Both the position numbers and the translations under genes were made by a program. From the NCBI GenBank assembly GCA_945873715.1, contig CAMCFL010000012.1, positions 1-18,052 of the forward strand: a stretch of 18,052 bases of DNA. Direction: 5' to 3'. This document shows, in pieces, positions 8,701-15,890 of the stretch (position 1 is the first letter of the stretch; each line of letters begins with the position of its first letter). The notes under the pieces were generated by a model, which did no database searches, was not told the origin of the DNA, and saw nothing but the letters and a program-made list of their open reading frames with translations. Source of the DNA: Akkermansia muciniphila (GTDB lineage Bacteria; Verrucomicrobiota; Verrucomicrobiia; Limisphaerales; UBA9464).

Positions 8701-10720
8701 GGACCTGAGGTCCGGCCAGGCCGTCGGCCGGTTGGTAGGCGGTGAAGGTCGTGCCATCGTAGCGGAAGAGTCCCTTCTTGAATGTGTTCACCCAGACCGA
8801 GCCGTCGTTCGCCGTCGCCAGGGACAGCACCGGTCCCCGGGGCCAGCCATCCTCAGCAACGAACCGCCGCCACACATTGGTGCCGGAGGTTCCCGCGGGC
8901 TTCATCTGCACCAAATCGCCATGGACAGAGCCAAACCAAAGCGTGCCATCTGTTGCTTCGGCGATGTCCCTGACCATGCTGAAGCCGAGCCCGTTCACGG
9001 TGTCGATCCGGGTGAGGACATTGGTGGTGGATCCACTCACGTCTTTCGCGTAGCGCAGGACCCCGTTCCTCCACCCGATCCAGGTTGCTCCGGTGGAGTC
9101 GGGAAACACCTTGACCACGAGTTGCTCTCCGATTTCGTCCATCACTCGGGCCAGCTCATGCGGCCCTTTTGTCGACGGGTTAAGCGGCCAGTAGCCCGCC
9201 AGACCGGGCTCGTTGCCAGTCAGTTCGACCTGCATCGTCTCCCGGATCTGGGCCTCGGTGCGGGCCACGCTCCAGACACGCACCTCGTCCAGCTGACCCC
9301 GGAAGGGCAGATCATTGGGGTTCACGGACACGGTCCGGCCGAGGCGATTGAATGTGCCATCGCCCAAGGAGGCAAAGCTGCCGGTGAAGGCGTTGGTTCC
9401 GGCCAGCGAACCGTTCACGTAAAGCCGCATCCCCTCCTGACCGCTGACCGCCGCCACGTGGATCCACTCGCCGAGCCGCAACGCTCCGGGAAGCGTGATT
9501 GTGTGGAGCTCGCCACTGTCCGAGGCCACGAACCACAAACCGTTCGTGCCGACGGTGGCGACGCTCAGATCCTTCCCCCCGGCTCCGTAGTTGAAAACCC
9601 GGTTCCAGCCCGACCCACCGAGCCGTTGCCACTTCACCCAGGCCTCGACCGTGGCATTCGTCAGGCCATTGAAAATGTTCGGGGGCAGCTCGACATGGTT
9701 GTTCGTGCCATTGAACTCCATCACCTTCATTGCGATCTGCGGCGGAGGCCCGGACGGCCGCGAGGCGACGACGGTTGTGGCATTCCCCTTGAGCTGGCCG
9801 TCGAAACCGCCGGGACCCCGGTCCTTGACCAAACCATTCTCCGTTTCATCGAAATTCCACAACGCGACCAACCCCGGTTCCGAGCCGGTGAGTTTCTGAT
9901 GCATCCCCCCACGAATCTCGTCCTCGGTGCGTGGGGTGCGCCAAAGCCGAAATTCGTCCATCTGGCCATCAAAGTCCTCGTCGCCGGTCCAGACGACCTT
10001 TGCATTGCCAAGACCCAACAGGTTCCTGTTGCTGAATTCCTTTTGGCGGAAGTCCATGGTTCCTGAAAGCGAATCCATGCGCCGTTCGTCGATAACCCGG
10101 GTGCCGTTCACATATACCTCCAGCCCTTTCGGTCGTCTCACGGTGGCGAGGTGAACCCATCTGTCCGCCACCGCTGGATCCGGAAGAGGGGTTCGGTAGA
10201 GGTCTTTGCCCACCCATTCCTCAACCATCAGGTTCGATTCCCTGGCGTTGTTCACCAATGCCAGGCGATGGCCATCCCGTAGGACAAACTCAAAGAACCG
10301 CGACATGCTCCGGAAGCTCCGCCATCGGACCCAGCCTTCCACCGTAAGCGTGTCGATCTCCGCCAGCATGGTGGGAGGCAGTTCGACGTAGCCATTGGTG
10401 CCATCCAACTCGAGCACGGTCTCCGTGGCGAGAGGTGCCGGTCCCGTGGGCCGCGCGGTCTTGATGAACTTGGCCTCTCCAAAGATCGAACCCTCGTGAC
10501 CTCCGGGGCTCAGATCCGGCGTCTTGCTCCCCCTGTTCAGAAAGGGGGTCTTCCCGGAGGCGGCCAGCGCCGGGTCAAAAATGGAAAGACCGGTCAGGGT
10601 GCCCACCCAGAGGCGCCCCTCTGGATCCACGTTGAGGCTCCAGACATAGTTGTTCGCCAACCCGTCAGCGGTGGTGAAAGTCCGGAGCATTTCCGATTTC
10701 CGATTTGCTCCCGGTGTCAC
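5777..10720 (-). CDS. 3' part of the split giant hybrid sensor kinase: LamG x2, Reg_prop propeller, Y_Y_Y, membrane helix, HisKA/HATPase, receiver
   Basis: The ORF has 1647 codons from a GTG at 10720. Order: a Reg_prop strand (about 12-55, TADGLANNYVWSL, LWVGT); LamG-like domains at about 100-320 and 330-535; Reg_prop repeats at about 537-995 with recurring ADGL and LWVGT/LWFGS motifs; a Y_Y_Y-like domain to 1115; one membrane helix near 1113-1133; a coiled coil; HisKA with FLANMSHEIRTPMN (His about 1193); HATPase (DTGPGIS, GGTGLGLAIS); a receiver (VLVVDDNQNN, acceptor Asp about 1483 in FMDIRMPG, FLSKPF); and a helical tail of about 90 residues. This resembles hybrid two-component systems but lacks an HTH output. 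The start lies mid-propeller and has no signal peptide, so alone it would not be exported. It is really the continuation of the ORF ending at 10665 (see 10689-10706). It ends in ATGA overlap with the receiver-kinase gene. Confidence 0.85.
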   Translation of the reverse strand: MTPGANRKSEMLRTFTTADGLANNYVWSLNVDPEGRLWVGTLTGLSIFDPALAASGKTPFLNRGSKTPDLSPGGHEGSIFGEAKFIKTARPTGPAPLATETVLELDGTNGYVELPPTMLAEIDTLTVEGWVRWRSFRSMSRFFEFVLRDGHRLALVNNARESNLMVEEWVGKDLYRTPLPDPAVADRWVHLATVRRPKGLEVYVNGTRVIDERRMDSLSGTMDFRQKEFSNRNLLGLGNAKVVWTGDEDFDGQMDEFRLWRTPRTEDEIRGGMHQKLTGSEPGLVALWNFDETENGLVKDRGPGGFDGQLKGNATTVVASRPSGPPPQIAMKVMEFNGTNNHVELPPNIFNGLTNATVEAWVKWQRLGGSGWNRVFNYGAGGKDLSVATVGTNGLWFVASDSGELHTITLPGALRLGEWIHVAAVSGQEGMRLYVNGSLAGTNAFTGSFASLGDGTFNRLGRTVSVNPNDLPFRGQLDEVRVWSVARTEAQIRETMQVELTGNEPGLAGYWPLNPSTKGPHELARVMDEIGEQLVVKVFPDSTGATWIGWRNGVLRYAKDVSGSTTNVLTRIDTVNGLGFSMVRDIAEATDGTLWFGSVHGDLVQMKPAGTSGTNVWRRFVAEDGWPRGPVLSLATANDGSVWVNTFKKGLFRYDGTTFTAYQPADGLAGPQVQSLLIDSKGAGDLWVGTAYGTQRLEARSVTSFGAADGLDEGSVMQLASTADTNVWFLTATPEMWQRNEAKVSRFDGKQLHKLSAADGLPGGQPSTLYVDTDGSLLVGDWNAPIARRKTSTNPGAGPRFEVLEGSSPASALVRSSAGELWIGGDKGVKIMGALEAAGAGKIGLIRMARPGVDGQLWFSGPRKGVYRSDGTNFTRFTTTNGLPAGELTDMQPLPDGSLLAIAGNKGARLAGDQFAPWPTNHARLKQGGLHDVAYDAEGLTWLATSEGLHFTDGTAWTSLDERDGLAQNLITQVHPATDGTVWLGTQDKGLSRYRRTVRTPNTPSLTVTTDREYRDLAALPEITAGERVTFNLRVVDFRTVPAKRQYRWQIVGGRRSVAQLQDRWETSGTANSRVASFKQAGEQTVAVQFIDRDLNYSPVTVATFRVVLPWHQNMAIMVPAGAGVLGLFGWALIARALVVRRKREAEELRERLLEEERKGREAAERARLAAEEAKETAESANQAKSLFLANMSHEIRTPMNAILGYSQILKRDRELPAKHRQSVETIEKSGDHLLAMINDILDLSKIEAGRMELQAADFDLNDLVAGIEAMFRMRCEEKELELKVVASAAGPIPVRGDEGKLRQVLINLLGNAVKFTDHGELTLKIRPVGDGGRHLYRFDVIDTGPGISAADQQAIFQPFQQSDAGLKKGGTGLGLAISRRQVELMGGEIQLESTVGKGSRFYFEIPLPPAEGQLRAQLVGETREVVRLAPGSHADVLVVDDNQNNRDVLSQLLLGIGCQVRLAESAFEAFDRVKEEVPDLIFMDIRMPGMNGAEATRKLIAEHGPDRIKIVAITASVLEHEKAGHMAAGFHSFLSKPFRFLDVCACLKQFLHVEFEYAEEEPAKNATRTLTSPDQCSIPAATWEALKEAADRYSLTALKKALEPLETSGEAAVRMAAEHLKRLIHEGDLDRVGAFLDEVKSKGGVA
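5787..5794 (-). promoter_or_regulatory. Strong ribosome binding site for the receiver-kinase gene
   Basis: AAGGGAGG on the minus strand lies six bases before the ATG at 5780, inside the last codons of the upstream giant-kinase ORF. It decides the start, and with the ATGA overlap it supports translational coupling of the two genes. It is the clearest Shine-Dalgarno sequence I see in the window. Confidence 0.75.
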
Positions 10721-13700
10721 ATCGCACCAATCCGTTCGGGGTGCCGAACCACATCGCGCCGTCGGTTGCCTGCACGATGCTGGTGATCCGGCCTTCCGGC
10801 AGGCCCTGCTCGCGCGTCAATGTGGTGAACTGTTGTCCGTCGAAACGCGACACACCGTCCGCCGTGCCAAACCACATCGCCCCGTCAGCGGCCTGGAACA
10901 CGGCGGAGACGTCGTTGTTTCCCAGTCCATCCAGGGTCGTGTAGTTCTGCCAACGTCCCTTCTTGATGGGGCGCAGGTGGAAGTTCACGCCGGGCATCGG
11001 TTGGCCCTGCACGACCTCGACCTCTTCCCCGCCGTCCCGGATCTGGAACCCATCCGGCCCCATCGCCTTCAGGACGTAGCGCGCTGGCTCCAGCTTGGGG
11101 AAGCGATAGACGCCGTTCTCATCGCTCAGGGCGATGGCCGTCGCGGGAGGGTTGCGCCAAAAGGCCGAGGCGGGGATCACTTCCTTTGGGATCTCGGCGG
11201 AGGACCACGACAGCCGGATGCCATCGGGATGCCGGACCTGACCGGCTGCGCCGAAGCTAAGAAAAAGCAATTGGATCGGGTGATCTCCCGCGGTCAGGGT
11301 GAGTTGGCCCTGTCGTTCGGTTTGGTCGAGCTGGGTGTGGTTTGGATTCGTCCGGTTGACGAAGATGAACTTATTCTGGTCAATTTCCAGCCAGCCGAAA
11401 TCCTTCACCGCGAGGTGGAAGGTATACTGACCGGCCCGGGGAACGCGGAGAATGCCACTCCACTGGACCTGATAGTTGAGCCCCAGATCGATCCCGGTGA
11501 TGCCATCGAGTTTGAGGTCGAAGTCCACCTGCGGATCGATGCGGGTCATCACTGCCGTCCTGGCGTCGCGCAGAGTAGCCCTTCCGTCCCACCCCGGGAG
11601 CCGAAACACCTCTGCCCGCAATCCAGAATAATCGTCCGTCGTGTTCTCGTTCTGCGGCCGGGCCTGGACGATGACGGACGGGAGCGGGCGCCCGTTCAAG
11701 GCCAGCACCTGACCCGAGATGCTGGAGACATCGCGCAGTTTGAGGTCCACCGGCTGGTCTGGCCGGCTGAGGTCCAGTTCGACCACACCGCTTTCAAACT
11801 CATCCAAGGTCGCCCGAAGGGTGAACGTGCGCCCCCAGTCGGCGATCGTGCCGCGGTGGAGGATGGAGAAGGCCCCGGCGAAATCCGTGGTGGTGATGGC
11901 CAGCGGCGGCCCGCCCTGGAGATCCTCCGTGGCTCCGCCGATTCGGAAGGCAACCCCGGCGCCGCCCGCCGCCCGTCCATCGGGATCAGTCACCCGCCCG
12001 GTGATCGACAGCAGCGGCGGCAATTGCTTCAGATCCTCGGGGAGGGATTGCGTCACCACGTTGGCGCCGGACATCAGCGTGCCGTCGAAGCGGTGCGGAG
12101 TGGCGTCGCGCCCGGGGTTTTGCGGATCATCGAAATTCCACAAACCGGCCAGACCAGGTTCCGCGCCGGTCAACCGTCGGAACATGTTCTCGCGAATTTC
12201 CACGCCCGTTCGCGCGGTGACCCAGACCCGCACCTCATCCATCTCGCCGTGAAGATCCTGATCCGCCGTCCAGTTCGAGTGTCCCAGGTAGTTGTGGTCG
12301 CCATTGTTGCTGGCGGAAAAGCTGCCGGTGTACGCGTCGGTGGCGACCAGCGTTCCGTTGAAGTAAAGCCGGGCTCCCGTGCGACCGGACACGACGGCCA
12401 CGTGGCACCATTGCCCCGTTTGGATCAAACCGGGTGCCGCCAACCTCACGACGGACGCCGCGTCGAAGGGCGGTCGGTAGAAGTGAGCGATCAGCGTGTC
12501 TGATTGCTCCAAATTGCCCATGAAAAAATCCTTGCTGACGGCTCCGAAGTCGAAGAACCGCGAGTATCGCCGGAGTGAACTCCATTTGACCCAACCCTCG
12601 ACGGTGGCTTCGGTGAGGTCGTTGAAGATGTTGGGAGGCAGCTCGACATAGCTGCCCTGGCCGTCCAGTTGCAGCGCCCTGTTGGGACCCGAATTCTCCG
12701 CTACAGTCGGTGCTTTAGCAGCGGGAGGCAGTGCGAAGGCGACGCCCTGCTTCACAGCGCCTGGGGCAAGTTCGATTGCCTCACCGTTCTCGAAATAGAC
12801 AAACCCCGCGCTGCCTGGAATCGCTCCCGCCGGTTGCCCCGGTGCCTGGGCACGGATCCGGTAGGTGCCGGGGGGAATGCGTCGCATCCGGAAGGAACCA
12901 TCGGCACCGGTCAACGCCATGGCCGCCACCTTCGCCTCGCCATCTCCGTCTGCCGCCATCGCCTGCACCATCACGGCGGCGCGCAGTTGCCCGCTGGTGT
13001 CACGCAGGGTTCCGGACAGCGTCGCCGGGACCACCAGTTCGAGATCGATCTGCAGGCGCTCACCCGACTTCAAGAGGAGCCCGGAGCGTTTGGCCGTTGC
13101 CCCGTCGTCGCGGGAGACGCTCAAATCGTAGGCCGGTTCAAGGGCGTCTCGCGCCAGGAGCAAGTAACTGCCATTGGCGCCCGTGGTGCCCCGGACGACC
13201 TCCCTGCCTTCGAGCGAAAGCACGACGACCGCGTTGGTGGCCGGCTTGCCGCCGGGCACGGTAACAATTCCCGAAACAACGGAAAGAACCTGCAGGCCGC
13301 CCGCCTCGTCCCTTCGCGCCCTCACCACGCGGGCATTGCCGACAATGGTGCCGTGATGGCTGCCCGGGGAAAGGTCACGTCCAGGGTTGGCCGGGTCTTC
13401 AAAGTTCCAGTAGCCCACCAGGCCTGGTTCCTGACCGGTGAGCCGGCTGGACAGGTCCTGGCGAATCTGTGCCTCGGAACGGGCGATATCCCAGACACGG
13501 ATCTCATCCACCTGCCCGCCGTATGCGTTCAGCCCAAGATCGGCGCCGCCTCTGGTTTGGGCGTTGGCGAAGCCCGGATGAACGATTCGTTCACTCCGCG
13601 GGCCGGTCGCTGCCAGTGCGCCATTGACGAACAACGACGGGGTCTTGTCCCGGTAAACGACTGCCACATGGACCCAGTCTTTCGCGTCCCAAGGAGTTTC

Positions 13701-14780
13701 CACCACGACCGGAAAATAGTGGTCCGCATGTTCCACCACGGCGACCCCGTTGACACCAACCGAAAGGCCGACGCCCGCGTGCGGGTTTCCGCCCAGGCCC
13801 AGGGTGCCCTGTGTGGGAAGCAGCGGATAGCGCTGACCGCTCATTCCCGCGTATGGCCCGGTGTCCCCCATGGTGCGCGGCAGGGTCGGGCGCGCCCTTA
13901 GTTCAATGGTAAACGTATCGCTGATGTTGGTGAATTGATGACTCAGTTCGAGAACTCCGGTCTGCCCATCCATTTCCAAAACCCCTTCGGAACTCGCCAG
14001 GCCGGCGGCGGTCGGCAACCGGGCGGGCACCGTTTTCGCATTGCCTCTCAACGTACCGTCGTACCCGTGGCCGGTGGCATCGCGTCCGGGATTGGCGGGG
14101 TCGGCAAAATTATAGAGGGCCGCCAGACCAGATTCGGTTCCGGTCAACCGGGTGAATAAGTTGGTTTGGATCTGGGCTTCGGTGCGAGCCAACTTCCAAA
14201 GCCGGATCTCGCTCATCTGGCCGCGGAACAGGGCATCACCGTGCCCGAAACCGTCGGGGCCGACATAGTCGTGGGTGTTGGCCTGGCCCAGGTAATTGCG
14301 GCCATTGCCGACGGCCGCGAAGGAGTTCGTGCCCGCATGCGTCGCCACCAGCACTCCGTTGGCGAAGAGCTTCATCCCCGAGGGCCCGGAGACGGCGGCG
14401 ACATGCACCCATTCGCCGGGTATCAAAAAACCGGGGGTGACGGCTTGTTCCATAGTGGCATAGTCGGATTGGGAAATCTCGAAGGCCAGGGAGTTCGCGG
14501 TCGCGAGATTGTAAACCGCCATCGACTGGCCCCTTTTGCCGAAGTCAAAGAATCGGGAATAGCTCCCGAAGCTGGACCATTTGACCCAACCTTCCACCGT
14601 CGCCTCGGTCAAATTGGTGAAGATCCCCGGAGGCAGTTCGACAAAACTGTTTGTCCCGTCGAGATCGAGAACGCGGTTGGTGGCGGCGGGTTGAGCGCGA
14701 AGGCCGCACACCGAAAGCAGCAGCAGCAGCAACGCGCCGAGCAGGCGGAATCCGGGCAGGCTTCGTCGGGCTGGCGTCAT
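10665..14780 (-). CDS. 5' part of the split giant sensor kinase: signal peptide, three LamG-like domains, carboxypeptidase-regulatory-like repeats, PA14, first propeller strands
   Basis: The ORF has 1371 residues from ATG 14780. That start was chosen because it begins a signal peptide (TPARRSLPGFRLLGALLLLL, cleavage near LRA/QP) and matches the paralogue start at 4498; the frame stays open 51 codons further upstream to 14933 without signal-peptide character. Domains: LamG-like at about 35-255, 265-490 and 700-915, each ending in a 'GLAGLWNFDDP'-type motif and a GxxDGTL motif; carboxypeptidase-regulatory/Ig-like modules at about 493-690 and 920-1040; a PA14-like domain at about 1043-1205 (YSGLRAEVF, LRVPRAGQYTFHL); another short regulatory-like module; and Reg_prop from 1277 (YTTLDGLGNNDVSAVF, MWFGTADGVSRFDG, MWFGTPNGLVRCD). 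LamG and PA14 domains typically bind glycans or proteins, so polysaccharide sensing is inferred. The frame is lost at the 7-bp duplication, giving 14 aberrant residues and TGA. As it stands it would be a secreted protein without membrane anchor or kinase. Confidence 0.85.
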   Translation of the reverse strand: MTPARRSLPGFRLLGALLLLLLSVCGLRAQPAATNRVLDLDGTNSFVELPPGIFTNLTEATVEGWVKWSSFGSYSRFFDFGKRGQSMAVYNLATANSLAFEISQSDYATMEQAVTPGFLIPGEWVHVAAVSGPSGMKLFANGVLVATHAGTNSFAAVGNGRNYLGQANTHDYVGPDGFGHGDALFRGQMSEIRLWKLARTEAQIQTNLFTRLTGTESGLAALYNFADPANPGRDATGHGYDGTLRGNAKTVPARLPTAAGLASSEGVLEMDGQTGVLELSHQFTNISDTFTIELRARPTLPRTMGDTGPYAGMSGQRYPLLPTQGTLGLGGNPHAGVGLSVGVNGVAVVEHADHYFPVVVETPWDAKDWVHVAVVYRDKTPSLFVNGALAATGPRSERIVHPGFANAQTRGGADLGLNAYGGQVDEIRVWDIARSEAQIRQDLSSRLTGQEPGLVGYWNFEDPANPGRDLSPGSHHGTIVGNARVVRARRDEAGGLQVLSVVSGIVTVPGGKPATNAVVVLSLEGREVVRGTTGANGSYLLLARDALEPAYDLSVSRDDGATAKRSGLLLKSGERLQIDLELVVPATLSGTLRDTSGQLRAAVMVQAMAADGDGEAKVAAMALTGADGSFRMRRIPPGTYRIRAQAPGQPAGAIPGSAGFVYFENGEAIELAPGAVKQGVAFALPPAAKAPTVAENSGPNRALQLDGQGSYVELPPNIFNDLTEATVEGWVKWSSLRRYSRFFDFGAVSKDFFMGNLEQSDTLIAHFYRPPFDAASVVRLAAPGLIQTGQWCHVAVVSGRTGARLYFNGTLVATDAYTGSFSASNNGDHNYLGHSNWTADQDLHGEMDEVRVWVTARTGVEIRENMFRRLTGAEPGLAGLWNFDDPQNPGRDATPHRFDGTLMSGANVVTQSLPEDLKQLPPLLSITGRVTDPDGRAAGGAGVAFRIGGATEDLQGGPPLAITTTDFAGAFSILHRGTIADWGRTFTLRATLDEFESGVVELDLSRPDQPVDLKLRDVSSISGQVLALNGRPLPSVIVQARPQNENTTDDYSGLRAEVFRLPGWDGRATLRDARTAVMTRIDPQVDFDLKLDGITGIDLGLNYQVQWSGILRVPRAGQYTFHLAVKDFGWLEIDQNKFIFVNRTNPNHTQLDQTERQGQLTLTAGDHPIQLLFLSFGAAGQVRHPDGIRLSWSSAEIPKEVIPASAFWRNPPATAIALSDENGVYRFPKLEPARYVLKAMGPDGFQIRDGGEEVEVVQGQPMPGVNFHLRPIKKGRWQNYTTLDGLGNNDVSAVFQAADGAMWFGTADGVSRFDGQQFTTLTREQGLPEGRITSIVQATDGAMWFGTPNGLVRCDTGSKSEIGNAPDFHHR
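10689..10706 (-). repeat. 7-bp tandem duplication causing a frameshift in the giant kinase gene
   Basis: The plus strand reads ATTTCCG twice and then ATTT (10689-10695, 10696-10702, 10703-10706). The extra 7 bp moves the frame by +1. Upstream coding then ends at TGA 10665-10667, and the downstream domains lie in another frame. Deleting one unit gives ...VRCDTGSKSEMLRTFTTA, which joins the propeller strands smoothly. The reading frame from 14780 to 5777 then has 9004-7=8997 bases, exactly 2999 codons including the stop; counted from the longer open frame at 14933 it is 3050 codons. Confidence 0.85.
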
Positions 14781-14840
14781 TCTGCGGATTGAACCCAAGC
14801 CGTTACCCGGAAGGAAGCCGCAAGTTCCCGCCGCCAACGT

Positions 14841-14883
14841 AGGGCAGTGCGTCCCGCCTGCCCTGGCCAGAGACATTGGCCAG
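14841..14883 (-). promoter_or_regulatory. Overlapping GC-rich inverted repeats in the leader of the giant kinase gene
   Basis: Two perfect 7-bp inverted repeats occur between the upstream receiver-kinase remnant (stop 14905) and the giant-gene start (14780): AGGGCAG/CTGCCCT at 14841-14847 and 14858-14864, and CTGGCCA/TGGCCAG at 14863-14869 and 14877-14883. They share two bases, so the hairpins would be nearly mutually exclusive. There is no T-tract. They could be a transcription-end hairpin of the upstream gene or a leader structure; function is not established. Confidence 0.35.
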
Positions 14884-14904
14884 CCCTGCCACGGGAAACA
14901 GATC

Positions 14905-15272
14905 CTACTCCGATCCGGCCGTGGCGATGACACGGACGGGAATCGTGGCGGAGAAGGTCGAGCCCTGGCCCGGTTCGCTGGCCACGGTCAGGTCTCCGCC
15001 CATCAGCCGGCAATACTGCCGGCTGATCGCCAGCCCCAGGCCCGTGCCGCCAAACTGCGCCTGCGTGTCGTGGTTGGCCTGGTTGTAGGCCTCGAACAGC
15101 CGGCCATGCTCCTCGGGCGTCATCCCGATCCCCGAGTCCCGCACGTCGATCCGCACGCGGTCCGCGTCCGGCTGCATCAGGGTCACCGTGATCTCGCCTC
15201 GCTGCGTGAACTTGGCGGCGTTGCTCACCAGGTTTAGCAGCACCTGCTTCAGCTTGGTCGCGTCGGCGTGGA
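14905..15272 (-). pseudogene. 3' remnant of a paralogous receiver-histidine kinase (HATPase part only)
   Basis: From the 37-bp repeat to the TAG at 14905 the frame encodes IHADATKLKQVLLNLVSNAA and continues through DSGIGM, GGTGLGLAIS and the ending IPVRVIATAGSE. It matches residues 271-392 of the complete receiver-kinase at 4602-5780; by eye the DNA is roughly 90% identical. The receiver, linker, HisKA and start of HATPase are missing, replaced at 15273 by the 37-bp repeat. It sits 124 bp upstream of the giant gene, mirroring the arrangement at 4602/4498. It is the tail of an earlier copy of the sensor unit. Confidence 0.85.
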
Positions 15273-15309
15273 TTTCCGCGGAGCGTCAAAAACCAAATTC
15301 CTATCAGTA
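15273..15309. repeat. Right copy of the 37-bp direct repeat flanking the kinase block
   Basis: Identical over 37 bases to 4223-4259 in the same orientation. On its left side the receiver-kinase remnant begins abruptly at its residue 271. On its right side the sequence continues without homology to the kinase genes into the 15310-15412 segment. Read on the minus strand it contains the codons LLIGIWFLTLRG. Confidence 0.9.
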
Positions 15310-15810
15310 ACCGCGCGCAGATTGGCGCCGGAATTCTTCCCCGGCACTGATGCAGACGAGTCCGTGGGCTTAGACTCCACGTTCTCTCCAGAAGGAATTT
15401 TATCCCGTTCATTCATGGCTTCTGAGTCACCGTTAACTTAGCCGTGCGGACGGGCCGGTGTCGAGTGCGACTGGTGTGTGCCTGGAAGAGGCAGGCAGGT
15501 GGTTTTGGGCTTAATCATGATCTTCATCCTGCTCTTGAGCTGGGTTTGGCAATCGCCCCGGCTTGATCCGGACGGAGCGATGAAGAGTACGAACCGAGAC
15601 TTGACCGCCACTCTCATCGCACCCCTCACCACACTATCTTTGCACTCATCACCGATGCGGATGGGCAAGGGACTGGGTCACCACAAACACAGCCGCAGCA
15701 GATACGAAGCTCACGAGGCGTGCGAGTTGTCCTTCAACGTTGGCTTGCCGGGGGTTGGCGGAGCGGGGCAGTTGGAAAACTCTCGCGCTGATTTACCATT
15801 CGGACACGCT
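15310..15810. other. Intergenic DNA, with a short broken ORF next to the 37-bp repeat
   Basis: On the minus strand a frame from ATG 15412 gives MNGIKFLLERTWSLSPRTRL, then RIPAPICARLLIGIWFLTLRG, running through the 37-bp repeat and then continuing out of frame over the kinase remnant. The 37-bp repeat and this segment may belong to one dispersed element, but only the 37 bp are duplicated in this window. From 15413 to 15810 I find no convincing gene. A plus-strand frame from 15478 with a hydrophobic start and a minus-strand frame 15438-15668 lack family features. Confidence 0.45.
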
Positions 15811-15827
15811 GCGGGTGGGACACCCGC
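15811..15827. repeat. REP-like hairpin GCGGGTG/CACCCGC
   Basis: GCGGGTGGGACACCCGC is a perfect 7-bp inverted repeat with a 3-base loop. The surrounding wording (GCTGCGGGTGGGACACCCGCG) is typical of dispersed palindromic repeats seen between genes in verrucomicrobial genomes; that is recalled, not searched. It lies 64 bp upstream of the prepilin start. Confidence 0.5.
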
Positions 15828-15850
15828 GCTCCGTCAGACTCGAAATCGGC

Positions 15851-15876
15851 AAAGGGATTGCGCATTGCAATCCTTT
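15851..15876 (+). promoter_or_regulatory. Near-perfect palindrome directly upstream of the prepilin gene
   Basis: AAAGGGATTGC and GCAATCCTTT pair over ten bases with one bulged G around the 5-base loop GCATT. The core ATTGC-GCATT-GCAAT is perfect. It ends 14 bases before ATG 15891, so it could be an operator or a leader hairpin affecting the ribosome site. A T-tract is lacking after it, so a terminator is less likely. Confidence 0.45.
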
Positions 15877-15890
15877 GCATTTAGCCTTAA

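Noticed and set aside
10665..10720. Programmed ribosomal frameshift joining the two giant-kinase ORFs
   Set aside because: I see no slippery heptamer or following structure; an exact 7-bp duplication explains the shift fully.
8462..12503. Long plus-strand ORFs of 534 and 617 codons opposite the giant kinase, plus others at 6716-7708 and 12669-13901
   Set aside because: They are antisense to well-supported kinase, LamG and propeller domains, are rich in Arg/His/Pro/Gly, and show no domain motifs; long antisense frames are expected from GC-rich third positions.
14781..14933. Start of the giant kinase at 14933
   Set aside because: The 51 extra residues overlap the receiver-kinase remnant and lack signal-peptide character, whereas ATG 14780 begins a typical signal peptide shared with the paralogue at 4498.
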